A DNA stretch of 32,292 nt from Bacillota bacterium (GTDB taxonomy: Bacteria > Bacillota > Clostridia > Lachnospirales > CAG-274): NCBI GenBank assembly GCA_017483905.1, contig JAFUUG010000300.1, positions 1 through 32,292 on the forward strand, given 5' to 3'. The first letter of the stretch is position 1. Each line of letters opens with the position of its first letter. A program made the position numbers and the translations under genes. The notes below the pieces were generated by a model that was not told where the DNA came from, did not search any database, and saw only the letters and a list, made by a program, of their open reading frames with translations. Positions 24,134-32,265 of the stretch are shown here, one piece after another.

Positions 24134-25481
24134 CGAAGAAGAAATAAACGGCATGAACGAGGAAAAAAATATCGGTGAGCAAAATGCAGAGGAAATTAAT
24201 AATGAAGAAATGATACACAGCGACAATGCCGAAGAAAATACAGATATGAAAGACGATATAAAAGATGATTCGGAAGAAAAGAACGGTGATACCGATAATG
24301 ACGAAGAAGATCACGGGGACGACGAGGAAGAATACGAAGAAGATGACGACGAAGAAGAATATGAGGACGACGAAGAAGAATATGATGAGGATGAAGAAAT
24401 GGGGAGAAGTAAAGGAAAAAACGGCTGTGCTGTCGGCTGTAGCATAATAATGCTTGCAATAATAGGGCTTTTTATAGCATCTGTTGTTATTGCGATGGGA
24501 TTTATGAAAGATTACAGAAGCGGGATAGTAAATCACAATAAGGAAAACGGGTCGGAAAGACAGTACATAACATTTACGGTAGAAGAGGGAGCAACTTTAA
24601 GAGAGATAAGTGAGCAGCTCGAAAGCGAGGGACTTGTGGATCACGCATTTGTATTTGAGTCTATGGCAAGAGATAACGGACTTGATACTTCTCTTCAGCC
24701 GGGGGATTATATACTCGATAATTATATGCAGTTTGATGAGATAAGTACGGCACTTCAAAATGCAAAGGATGATACGGAGTATAACACATTTACGATAATA
24801 GAGGGACAGACACAGAGAGAGATAGCACAGGCTATGGAAGAAGCGGGAATAATGAGTGCGGAGGAATTCAATAATGCCTGCAATACGGGTGTATACGATT
24901 ATGATTTTCTGAAAGGTCTGCCTGAGAGAGAATACAGACTTGAGGGATATTTATTCCCTGATACTTATTATTTTGCGGTAGATGCAAGCGTTGATGAAAT
25001 AATGGATAAGATACTTTCAAGATTTGATGAGGTATTTACTCAGGAGATGAGAGAACAGGCACAGAAAAAGGGATTGACGATAGACGAGGCTGTTACGATG
25101 GCTTCTGTTATAGAGGGGGAAGTCAGATATCCCGAAGAGCGGGCAAGAGTTGCGGCTGTTATATACAACAGACTTGAAATAGGAATGCCGCTTCAAATGG
25201 ATGCAACGGTGCTTTATGCAAAGGGCGAACACAGCGATACGGTATGGGAAGAAGATACGAAGATAGAAAGCGAATACAATACATATTATGTAACGGGACT
25301 TCCGAAAGGACCGATAGGAAATCCGGGGGCGGAATGTCTGAAAGCGGCTTTATATCCCGAAGATAATGATTACATATATTATGTCGTTGAAAATCAGGAA
25401 ACGGGACAGCACTATTTTACAAATGACTACAATGATTTCCTTGCGGCAAAGGAAAGATATATGAACATGATAGGCGGTTGA
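24126..25481 (+). CDS. mltG: Endolytic transglycosylase MltG with acidic cytoplasmic tail
   Basis: MltG is a membrane-bound lytic transglycosylase that cuts nascent glycan strands and ends peptidoglycan elongation. The product has 451 residues. An extremely acidic N-terminal region (residues 1-95, mostly Glu/Asp/Asn with runs such as EEDDDEEEYEDDEEEYDEDE) should lie in the cytoplasm. A Lys/Gly patch and membrane helix follow (about 103-127). A LysM-like part at about 150-215 precedes the YceG/MltG catalytic domain with VTMASVIEGEVRYPEERARVAAVIYNRL, where Glu330 is the predicted catalytic residue, and GLPKGPIGNPG near the end. AAGGAG precedes the ATG. Confidence 0.9.
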   Translation: MNNEEEINGMNEEKNIGEQNAEEINNEEMIHSDNAEENTDMKDDIKDDSEEKNGDTDNDEEDHGDDEEEYEEDDDEEEYEDDEEEYDEDEEMGRSKGKNGCAVGCSIIMLAIIGLFIASVVIAMGFMKDYRSGIVNHNKENGSERQYITFTVEEGATLREISEQLESEGLVDHAFVFESMARDNGLDTSLQPGDYILDNYMQFDEISTALQNAKDDTEYNTFTIIEGQTQREIAQAMEEAGIMSAEEFNNACNTGVYDYDFLKGLPEREYRLEGYLFPDTYYFAVDASVDEIMDKILSRFDEVFTQEMREQAQKKGLTIDEAVTMASVIEGEVRYPEERARVAAVIYNRLEIGMPLQMDATVLYAKGEHSDTVWEEDTKIESEYNTYYVTGLPKGPIGNPGAECLKAALYPEDNDYIYYVVENQETGQHYFTNDYNDFLAAKERYMNMIGG

Positions 25482-25482
25482 A

Positions 25483-26181
25483 ATGGGTATAATAGATGAT
25501 AAGCTGAAAAAATATATTGATGATGTGCAGCCGATGAAAGACGGTATTCTGGGAGAAATACAAAAAAATGCCTATGAAAGAGGTGTGCCGATAATACCGA
25601 ATGATGTTGCAAAGCTGATAGAATTTATATTTTCGGTGACAAAGCCGAAAAAGGTACTTGAAATAGGAATGGCGATAGGATTTTCAAGCAGCCTTATGGC
25701 ACAGCTTATGGGAGAGGACGGTCATGTTACTACTATCGACAGATTTGATGTGATGATAGATGAGGCAAAGGAAAATTTCAGGAAACTCGGAAATGAGGAT
25801 AAAATAACGCTGATAGAGGGGGATGCGGCAAAAATACTGCCGACTCTTGGTGAAAAATATGATGTTATTTTCCTTGATGCAGCTAAGGGGCAATATATAA
25901 ACTTCCTGCCGCATTGTATAAGACTGCTCAAAGTCGGCGGAGTGATGATAACCGATGACATACTGCAAAACGGTACTGTTGCCGATGATATAGGGAATAT
26001 AGAAAGGCGGCAGAGAACGATACATAAAAGACTGAGAACATTTATCGAAGAGATCACCGGAAATCCTTATCTGACGACAAGTATACTTACCGTTGGCGAC
26101 GGTGTGGCTCTATGCAGAAAAAATGGCGAGATACCGAATGGATATTTATGGAAGAGAGGGCACGGAAATGAAGAAAGTTGA
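25483..26181 (+). CDS. trmR: tRNA 5-hydroxyuridine methyltransferase TrmR-like
   Basis: TrmR (YrrM in Bacillus subtilis) is an S-adenosylmethionine-dependent O-methyltransferase that turns 5-hydroxyuridine at tRNA wobble position 34 into 5-methoxyuridine. The product has 232 residues with the class I fold: VLEIGMAIGFSSSLMA is the SAM-binding loop, VTTIDRFD the acidic loop, and EKYDVIFLDAAKGQY the metal-binding DA motif region of catechol-type O-methyltransferases. The order mltG-trmR-U32 gene matches yrrL-yrrM-yrrN/O of B. subtilis, which supports this specific role over a generic O-methyltransferase. Confidence 0.8.
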   Translation: MGIIDDKLKKYIDDVQPMKDGILGEIQKNAYERGVPIIPNDVAKLIEFIFSVTKPKKVLEIGMAIGFSSSLMAQLMGEDGHVTTIDRFDVMIDEAKENFRKLGNEDKITLIEGDAAKILPTLGEKYDVIFLDAAKGQYINFLPHCIRLLKVGGVMITDDILQNGTVADDIGNIERRQRTIHKRLRTFIEEITGNPYLTTSILTVGDGVALCRKNGEIPNGYLWKRGHGNEES

Positions 26182-27397
26182 ACTTCTTGCACCTGCGGGT
26201 GATCTTGAAAAACTTAAAATAGCTGTAAGCTACGGAGCGGATGCTGTATATCTCGGCGGCTCGAATTTCGGACTAAGGGCAAAAGCTAAAAATTTTGACA
26301 GCAGGGATATGAAAGAGGGTATTGATTTTGCCCACGAAAACGGGGCAAAGGTATATGTTACCTGTAATATTTTCGCACACAACGAAGATTTTGAAACCAT
26401 GGGAGAATATTTTCTCCGGCTTCAGCAGCTTGGGGCAGATGCTATACTTGTAGCCGACCCGGGTGTATTTGCACTTGCAAGAAAAGTGATACCGAATATG
26501 GATATACATATAAGCACGCAGGCTAATAACACAAATTACAATTCGGCACTTTTCTGGTATGGTCTTGGGGCAAAGAGGATAGTTATGGCAAGGGAGCTTT
26601 CTCTGACGGAGATAAGAGGGATAAGGGATAATATCCCCGAAGAACTTGAAATAGAGGCATTTGTGCATGGGGCAATGTGCATATCTTATTCGGGAAGATG
26701 TCTTCTCAGCAATTATCTGACGGGAAGAGATGCAAATAAGGGAGAATGTGCGCACCCTTGCAGATGGAAGTATAAAGTGGTCGAGGAAACAAGACCTAAT
26801 GAATATATGCCGATAGCAGAAGATGAAAGAGGCACTTATATATTCAATTCAAAAGATCTCTGCATGATAGAATACATTCCGCAGCTTATAGATGCGGGGA
26901 TATATTCTATGAAGATAGAGGGAAGAATAAAGACATCGTACTATGTCGGAACGATAGTAAAGGCATACAGAGAGGCAATAGACGATTATCTGAAAGATCC
27001 CGAATTATATGAAAAAAAGAAGAAATACTATCTTGAAGAGGTCACGAAAGCAAGCTACAGAGGATTTACGAGAGGATTTTATTTTGGAAAGCCAAACAGT
27101 GATGATCAGGTATATACATCAAGCTCATATATAAGAAATTACGATTTTGTGGGAATGATAGAGGGATACGATAAAGAAAGCGGTATTGCACAGGTCGAAC
27201 AGAGAAACAAATTCGTAAAGGGCGAAAAGATAGAGATAGTAAGAGCAAAGGGTGAAAACTTTGAGAAAACGATAGATGAAATGTATGATGAAGACGGAAA
27301 TATCGTGACTGAAGCACCACACCCTCAGCAGAAGCTTAAAGTGATGATAGGAAAAGATGTAGGAAGATTCGATATGATGAGAAGAGAGGCTAAATGA
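26168..27397 (+). CDS. U32 family protein, probable tRNA hydroxylation protein TrhP
   Basis: U32 proteins of the TrhP type carry out prephenate-dependent hydroxylation of tRNA wobble uridine 34, the step before TrmR. The product has 409 residues. It starts KKVELLAPAGDLEKLKIAVSYGADAVYLGG, has HISTQANNTN, then FVHGAMCISYSGRCLLSNYLTGRDANKGECAHPCRW holding four cysteines for an iron-sulfur cluster, and FNSKDLCMIEYIPQLIDAGIYSMKIEGR. ATG 26168 is chosen because GAGAGGG (26153-26159) precedes it and the family begins KxxELLAPAG; the start overlaps trmR by 14 bp. B. subtilis has two subunits (YrrN, YrrO); only one is present here. Confidence 0.8.
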   Translation: MKKVELLAPAGDLEKLKIAVSYGADAVYLGGSNFGLRAKAKNFDSRDMKEGIDFAHENGAKVYVTCNIFAHNEDFETMGEYFLRLQQLGADAILVADPGVFALARKVIPNMDIHISTQANNTNYNSALFWYGLGAKRIVMARELSLTEIRGIRDNIPEELEIEAFVHGAMCISYSGRCLLSNYLTGRDANKGECAHPCRWKYKVVEETRPNEYMPIAEDERGTYIFNSKDLCMIEYIPQLIDAGIYSMKIEGRIKTSYYVGTIVKAYREAIDDYLKDPELYEKKKKYYLEEVTKASYRGFTRGFYFGKPNSDDQVYTSSSYIRNYDFVGMIEGYDKESGIAQVEQRNKFVKGEKIEIVRAKGENFEKTIDEMYDEDGNIVTEAPHPQQKLKVMIGKDVGRFDMMRREAK

Positions 27398-27425
27398 TCT
27401 CATATGAACGGAACGGGTGAAAAAC

Positions 27426-28967
27426 ATGGCAGAACAAAAAAACTCCGCATTAATGTTTAAGAAAACAGGCATAATGATAATATATGCAGTTATGTTTATT
27501 CTCTTTTCTTCTGCGGTATTTGCAGATGATAACGGATATATGGTAAAGATGAAAGATGATGTACTTATTCCCCTTAGCGATGAGAGAATAGAAGAAGTAT
27601 ATGCAAAGGAAAATATATATCTGACGGACAGGGAAAAAGCCGAGGAAATGATGAATAACGGTCTTGTGGAATATATTGAGGAAAACGGCGAACTTGAACT
27701 TCTGGCGGACAATGTGAATTACAATGATACTTATTATAATAATCAGTGGTATTTCAGAAATCCGTATCTACAGAAGATAAGAGGTAAAGATGGGGAAAAG
27801 GTGAGAATAGCAGTCATTGATTCGGGTATAAAAAGAGATCACGAGGATCTCTCGGGGGCAACGATATATACCGGATATAATTATATAGCAGATTCCACAG
27901 ATACCACAGATACGCTTGGTCACGGTACACAGGTCATAGGTATGATAGCCGCAGATGAAAACAACGGAAAAGGAATTGTCGGAATAAATCAGAATACGGA
28001 AATAGTACCTCTGGTGGTACATTATAACGGAAAATCGACTATTGCGGCTCTTGTGAAAGCGATATACGAGGCATATGACAAATACGAGTGCAGGCTGATG
28101 AATATTTCCCTCGGTACGGAAAATGACAGCATCATATTGAGAGAGGCTGTGGAATATGTAATGGAAAAAGACTGTATACTTGTGGCGGCGGCGGGAAACA
28201 GTGCGGTATCGACATATATGTATCCTGCATCATATGACGGAGTGATAAGTGTCGGCTGGGTCGATAAGAATCTTGAATATTATTATAAATCGCATTACAA
28301 CGATAAAATATTTGTGACTGCACCGGGCGTCGGGATATATACACTTAAAAATGATGGCGGATACGCTTTGAGTATACAGGGGTCATCTTTTGCGGCACCT
28401 TATGTGACGGGGGTAATATCTTATGCCCTTGCGAAATATCCGAATGCAGGCATCGATGATATAAGAGAGGCAATAAAGAAAACTTCGATAGATAACGGTG
28501 ATGTCGGGTATGATATATACTACGGCTGGGGAGTGATAGACCCTGTTGCTTTCATGCAGTTCTTAGATGATAAATATATCGTGACAACAAGTGAGAGCAC
28601 AAGCGAAACGACGAGCGAGAGTACAACGGAAAGTACGAGCGAAAGTACAACGGAAAGTACGAGCGAAACAACAACGGAGGGCGTTATAGGAATATACGGA
28701 GAAGATGAAGGAAGCTACAGGATAGATGTATATTCAGGGGGCGAGGATATCGTAATTGCCGTATATGACGAAAACGGAACACCTATCTGCATAAAAAACG
28801 ATAAGATAGAAAATAAATATGAAGTATCGAGTTTCTTTATAAAATGCGATATAAAGGAAGGGAATATAATGAAGATATTTATTTTCGATGATTTGGAAAA
28901 AATGAAGCTGAGAATGATAGAAACGGCGATAGCATACGATGAAGCGGATATAGTATTACTGGAATAA
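27426..28967 (+). CDS. Secreted subtilisin-like serine protease (S8)
   Basis: This is a secreted or surface protease of unknown target. The product has 513 residues. A signal peptide (about residues 1-34, cut near SSAVFA-DD) is followed by a propeptide-like segment, then the S8 domain. The catalytic triad is Asp132 (AVIDSGI), His166 (LGHGTQ) and Ser321 (GSSFAAP), with oxyanion Asn258 (AAAGN). From about residue 388 a Ser/Thr/Glu linker of tandem STSE/STTE repeats leads to a C-terminal domain of ~95 residues. ATG 27426 is preferred over GTG 27417 because GGGTGA (27415-27420) fits it. It lies between U32 and ligA, with no link to either. Confidence 0.85.
   Translation: MAEQKNSALMFKKTGIMIIYAVMFILFSSAVFADDNGYMVKMKDDVLIPLSDERIEEVYAKENIYLTDREKAEEMMNNGLVEYIEENGELELLADNVNYNDTYYNNQWYFRNPYLQKIRGKDGEKVRIAVIDSGIKRDHEDLSGATIYTGYNYIADSTDTTDTLGHGTQVIGMIAADENNGKGIVGINQNTEIVPLVVHYNGKSTIAALVKAIYEAYDKYECRLMNISLGTENDSIILREAVEYVMEKDCILVAAAGNSAVSTYMYPASYDGVISVGWVDKNLEYYYKSHYNDKIFVTAPGVGIYTLKNDGGYALSIQGSSFAAPYVTGVISYALAKYPNAGIDDIREAIKKTSIDNGDVGYDIYYGWGVIDPVAFMQFLDDKYIVTTSESTSETTSESTTESTSESTTESTSETTTEGVIGIYGEDEGSYRIDVYSGGEDIVIAVYDENGTPICIKNDKIENKYEVSSFFIKCDIKEGNIMKIFIFDDLEKMKLRMIETAIAYDEADIVLLE
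28596..28679 (+). repeat. Tandem 12-bp repeats in the protease linker
   Basis: Seven 12-bp units alternate between AGTACAACGGAA and AGTACGAGCGAA types. The 24-bp block at 28620-28643 is repeated exactly at 28644-28667. Each unit codes for four residues (S-T-T-E or S-T-S-E), so copy-number change would keep the frame. The flanking units are diverged. Confidence 0.8.
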
Positions 28968-28989
28968 AAAGATCCCGGAGGAAAGAGTA

Positions 28990-30939
28990 ATGGAGAGAAT
29001 GCACGAGCTTATAAATATTCTGAATGAGGCATCAAGAGCATATTATCAGGAGGACAGGACTATAATGTCCGATATTGAGTACGACAAGCTGTATGATGAG
29101 CTTGTAAGGCTTGAAGAGGAAAGCGGTACGGTACTTTCGGGAAGCCCTACACATAAGGTCGGATATGAAGTATTGAGTTCACTTGAAAAAGTGAGGCATG
29201 AAAGCCGGATGCTTTCGCTTGATAAGACGAAGGAGGTCGCAAGACTTGAAGAATTTCTGCAAAGCGGCGACGGACTCCTTTCGTATAAAATGGACGGACT
29301 GACAACTGTGGTCATATATAAAAACGGTGAATTTACTCAGGCTGTTACGAGAGGAAACGGAGAAATAGGAGAGGATATAACACACAATGCGAGAATGTAT
29401 GCGAATCTTCCGATGAAGATTCCTTTTAAGGGGGATGTGACGGTACGAGGAGAATCTGTTATATCTTTTGCGGAATTTGAAAGAATAAACGAGAGTGCGG
29501 AAGATGAAGAAAAATACAAAAATCCGAGAAATTTATGCAGCGGTACGGTCAGACAGCTTGACAGTGAAAAGGTCAAAAAAAGGAATGTCTGTTTTATTGC
29601 GTTCTCACTTGTAAAGGCTGAGGGAGCGGAGATGGGCGAACTCAAAAGCGAGAGAATGGACTGGCTCGATAAGATGGGATTTCAGACGGTCATACGGAAA
29701 AGAGTAAATAAGGATAATGTGCGGGAAAGCGTTGCGGAATTTGAAAAGGGGATAGAAAAGAACGAATTTGCAACAGACGGACTTGTGCTTACCTATGACA
29801 GCGTGAGTTATTCGCAGAGCCTTGGGGAAACGGCAAAATTTCCGAGAGATTCGATAGCATTTAAGTGGAGAGATGAAACGAGCGAAACGATATTGAGAAA
29901 TATCATATGGAATACTTCGAGAACGGGGCTTATAAATCCGATAGCGGAATTTGACCCTGTGGAACTTGAGGGGACAACGGTGAGCAGGGCAAGTCTTCAT
30001 AATGTGAGTATCGTGGAGGAGCTGGAGCTTGGAATAGGCGATACGGTAGTTGTATACAAGGCGAATATGATAATACCGCAGATAGCGGAAAACAAGACTA
30101 AGAGCGGTAATGCGGTGATACCCGACAAATGCTCCGTATGCGGCGGCGAAACGGAGATAGTAAAGCTGACTGACGGTAAAGTGCTTAAATGCACGAATCC
30201 GAATTGCAGGGCGCAGGCGGTAAAGTCGATAGTTCACTATGTATCAAGAGATGCTATGAATATAGAGGGATTCTCGGAGGCAAGCATTGAGAAATTCGTC
30301 GAGAAAGGATTTATTGAGGATTTTACGGATATATATGAACTGGGTAAATACGAAAGTGAGATAACGGAGATGGAGGGATTCGGAAAAAGATCTTTTGAGA
30401 ATCTGATGAAATCTATCGAAAAGTCTAAAAATGTTCAGCTTGCCAATTTTATATTTGCGCTCGGAATAAATCATGTAGGTGTGAGAAATGCAAAACTGCT
30501 TGTGAAAAAATACGGAAGTGACATTGAAAAGATAATGAGGGCTGATGAAGAAGAACTCGCTATGATAGAGGGGTTCGGAGAGATAATCGCAAGGAGCGTT
30601 GAGAGATATTTTTCTCATGAGGATAATATAAAGAGGGTGGAAAAGGCTCTTGCATATCTGAATATTGAGAAAGAGGAAGCAGCAAGCGGTGAAAAGATAC
30701 TTGAAAACAAGACTTTCGTGATAACGGGCGATGTATATAAATTCAAGAACAGGAAAGAATTGCAGAAGAGGATAGAGGAGCTTGGGGGGAAGGCTACGGG
30801 AAGTGTATCGGGAAAGACGGATTATCTGATAAATAATGATGTTAATTCAACTTCGTCTAAGAATAAGAAAGCTAAGGAACTTGGTGTGATGATAATAACG
30901 GAAGATGAGTTCATAGAGATGATTGGCGGAGAGATTTAG
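28990..30939 (+). CDS. ligA: NAD-dependent DNA ligase LigA
   Basis: LigA seals nicks in replication and repair using NAD+. The product has 649 residues. The domain order is Ia (LNEASRAYYQEDRTIMSDIEYD), the adenylation domain with the AMP-accepting Lys100 in SYKMDGLT, TRGNGEIGEDIT and RNLCSGTVRQLD, an OB domain, a four-cysteine zinc finger (about residues 381-406: CSVC...CTNPNC), helix-hairpin-helix repeats (EGFGKRSFENLMKS, LGINHVGVRNAKLL), and a C-terminal BRCT domain (about 568-649). The residue two before the lysine is Ser, where the family commonly has Glu (ELKxDG). The ribosome binding site is CCGGAGGAA. Confidence 0.93.
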   Translation: MERMHELINILNEASRAYYQEDRTIMSDIEYDKLYDELVRLEEESGTVLSGSPTHKVGYEVLSSLEKVRHESRMLSLDKTKEVARLEEFLQSGDGLLSYKMDGLTTVVIYKNGEFTQAVTRGNGEIGEDITHNARMYANLPMKIPFKGDVTVRGESVISFAEFERINESAEDEEKYKNPRNLCSGTVRQLDSEKVKKRNVCFIAFSLVKAEGAEMGELKSERMDWLDKMGFQTVIRKRVNKDNVRESVAEFEKGIEKNEFATDGLVLTYDSVSYSQSLGETAKFPRDSIAFKWRDETSETILRNIIWNTSRTGLINPIAEFDPVELEGTTVSRASLHNVSIVEELELGIGDTVVVYKANMIIPQIAENKTKSGNAVIPDKCSVCGGETEIVKLTDGKVLKCTNPNCRAQAVKSIVHYVSRDAMNIEGFSEASIEKFVEKGFIEDFTDIYELGKYESEITEMEGFGKRSFENLMKSIEKSKNVQLANFIFALGINHVGVRNAKLLVKKYGSDIEKIMRADEEELAMIEGFGEIIARSVERYFSHEDNIKRVEKALAYLNIEKEEAASGEKILENKTFVITGDVYKFKNRKELQKRIEELGGKATGSVSGKTDYLINNDVNSTSSKNKKAKELGVMIITEDEFIEMIGGEI

Positions 30940-30953
30940 GGAATGAATGGAGA

Positions 30954-30990
30954 AAGGACTTGATCGAATGGAGTGTGCGGTCAAGTCCTT
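30954..30990. terminator. Stem-loop after ligA, possible bidirectional terminator
   Basis: AAGGACTTGATCG (30954-30966) and CGGTCAAGTCCTT (30978-30990) form a 13-bp stem with one G-U pair and an 11-nt loop, 15 bp past the ligA stop. The U-tract is poor on both strands, so termination may be partial. It lies between convergent ligA and the minus-strand remnant genes. Nothing else was recognised in 30991-31097. Confidence 0.55.
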
Positions 30991-31097
30991 AAATAATGCT
31001 TTTAAGATATCATCTTAGTAAGCTGATATTCTGTTGTTTTTTATTCATTCTTTTAGAATTGATTTTTTCAAAGTGATAACTAAATTAAAGCGTTTGA

Positions 31098-31364
31098 TTA
31101 TTTACTTTTCTTAAACATATCAATGTATATAACTTGCTCTTCTTCCGGTATATGGAAAACTTCCATAGCTTCTTTAATCGAACAGCTTAGTTTTACCAAT
31201 ACATCTTTTATACACCTAAGCATAGTTTCCCTTTCGCCATCAAGTCTAACTTTTTCCATTATAGTACACATAGTAGACACTTCTTCCTTATTATTCTTGA
31301 AATATCCCGTTCGCTCGGCTAAAGTTTTATTATACATCTCATTTGGATTTTTGCAGTTATTTTC
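31098..31364 (-). pseudogene. C-terminal remnant of an Rpn-family nuclease/transposase-like gene
   Basis: The open frame on the minus strand reads ENNCKNPNEMYNKTLAERTG, then FKNNKEEVSTMCTIMEKVRLDGER and SIKEAMEVFHIPEEEQVIYIDMF. This resembles the C-terminal tail of Rpn (PD-(D/E)XK, recombination-promoting nuclease / putative transposase) proteins common in Lachnospiraceae: the VSTMCxIMEExR segment followed by a helical tail. The catalytic N-terminal domain is missing, so it is a fragment. It lies directly downstream of, and in frame with, the zeta remnant, separated only by that gene's stop (31365-31367). An ATG at 31337 could still start a 79-residue peptide. Confidence 0.5.
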
Positions 31365-31952
31365 TTAATAATATGTTGTTTTGATATTAGCTTGATTAAT
31401 AACATATTTAGCCCATTCAGGCATTTGCTCAATGATATTTATGTATTTACCTTGATAATAACTTGCTATTTGTATAAAATATTTTGTATTATCATAAAAT
31501 TTGATTGAGTCACATATCGGTATAATCTCTTTCAAATTTTGTAAAGACTCATAATATCTTTTTTCTATAATATCATTATCTATACCATGACCACCCAATT
31601 GTATTCGTTTTTGCACACGCTCTTTTGCCGTTTCAGCTGAATCTAAACCTACATAATGTAATTCGATAAAATAACCAAGATTTTTAGCCTTTTTTATTGT
31701 GGAGATAATACTTTTGCCGCATAATGTTGTTTCCTAATTGAAACTTTCTCCTCTACTTAAATAATCTTTGAGCATATTCACTGCAATTCTGCCGGCCTGT
31801 ATTGTATCAGTATGATTTTTCCATGAACCAATTTTGGCAGTAATTTCATCTATATTTACTCTATTATCCTTATACAAATCATAATTCGTATAATATAAAG
31901 TTGATTTTCCCGCCCCATTTACACCTGCAATAACAGTATACTTTTTCATCAT
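31365..31952 (-). pseudogene. Zeta-like toxin kinase interrupted by one TAG codon
   Basis: Zeta toxins are kinases that phosphorylate UDP-N-acetylglucosamine, blocking cell-wall synthesis; this one is broken. The N-terminal part (31734-31952) reads MKKYTVIAGVNGAGKSTLYY with a Walker A motif, then NIDEITAKIGSWKNHTDTIQAGR and LKDYLSRGESFN. A TAG stop at plus 31734-31736 follows. The same frame then continues ETTLCGKSIISTIKKAKNLG, YFIELHYVGLDSAETAKERV and RIQLGGHGIDNDIIEKRYYESLQNL, ending at TAA 31365-31367. The break is a single nonsense codon, probably CAG to TAG, in the conserved SFN-x-ETTL loop. A sequencing error cannot be excluded. The start (ATG 31952 or 31949) overlaps the upstream gene. 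Confidence 0.75.
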
Positions 31953-32131
31953 CAAAACCTCTTTTCAAGTATTACCTGTTTTTGTTTTTGCTGTAAAATA
32001 AAATCGCTTATGGTTCGATAGAATTCTGCTTCTTCTTTTGAGTCAGACTTTAAAATTAATTCATTCAAATCTGTAAATTCAAGCAACTTACATTGTTTAT
32101 AAAATTCTTTTAGATTTTCCATATTATACAT
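31952..32131 (-). CDS. Small gene coupled to zeta-like toxin, candidate antitoxin
   Basis: The gene encodes 59 residues on the minus strand: MYNMENLKEFYKQCKLLEFT, then DLNELILKSDSKEEAEFYRT and ISDFILQQKQKQVILEKRF. It is highly charged and helical, with no signal. AAGGAAGTGAT lies just upstream of the ATG (plus 32129-32131), and its TGA stop overlaps the zeta start (TGATG), the arrangement expected of an antitoxin-toxin pair. Small genes of this kind precede zeta-like kinases in related genomes, but an antitoxin role is inferred from position only. Confidence 0.6.
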   Translation of the reverse strand: MYNMENLKEFYKQCKLLEFTDLNELILKSDSKEEAEFYRTISDFILQQKQKQVILEKRF

Positions 32132-32147
32132 GATATCACTTCCTTTT

Positions 32148-32180
32148 TATATTATTTTGTTATATTGTTTTGTTATATTG
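32148..32180. repeat. Tandem 13-bp AT-rich repeats upstream of the toxin-antitoxin pair
   Basis: Two and a half 13-bp direct repeats are visible: TATATTATTTTGT (32148-32160), TATATTGTTTTGT (32161-32173) and TATATTG (32174-32180). They begin 16 bp upstream of the minus-strand antitoxin start, where a promoter or operator would lie. TTACAA-like and TATAAT-like hexamers occur on the minus strand here, but no spacing is convincing. Confidence 0.55.
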
Positions 32181-32204
32181 TAAGCGATCAATCATCCCCT
32201 GTCT

Positions 32205-32248
32205 TTTCAATGAATCAGTATTCATGATACAATTATTGAAAATAATTG
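32205..32248 (+). promoter_or_regulatory. Putative promoter with two palindromes before the last gene
   Basis: TTTCAA (32205-32210) and TACAAT (32228-32233) are 17 bp apart. ATGAAT/ATTCAT (32210-32215 and 32220-32225) lies in the spacer and CAATTATT/AATAATTG (32230-32237 and 32241-32248) overlaps and follows the -10 box. Palindromes at these places often are binding sites for the downstream regulator itself. The -35 box is weak, so the promoter call is tentative. Confidence 0.4.
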
Positions 32249-32265
32249 TATGGAGTGTGAAACAT

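Noticed and set aside
24075-24536. A minus-strand open frame with extreme Phe/Ile/Val content opposite the start of mltG
   Set aside because: It is the antisense translation of GAA/GAT repeats in the acidic tail of MltG; not a real membrane protein.
31734-31736. In-frame TAG as a recoded amino acid (for example pyrrolysine)
   Set aside because: Nothing in the window suggests amber decoding, and a simple CAG to TAG nonsense change is sufficient.
32148-32180. Tandem repeats considered as a CRISPR fragment
   Set aside because: The units are 13 bp and contiguous without spacers, AT-rich and not palindromic.
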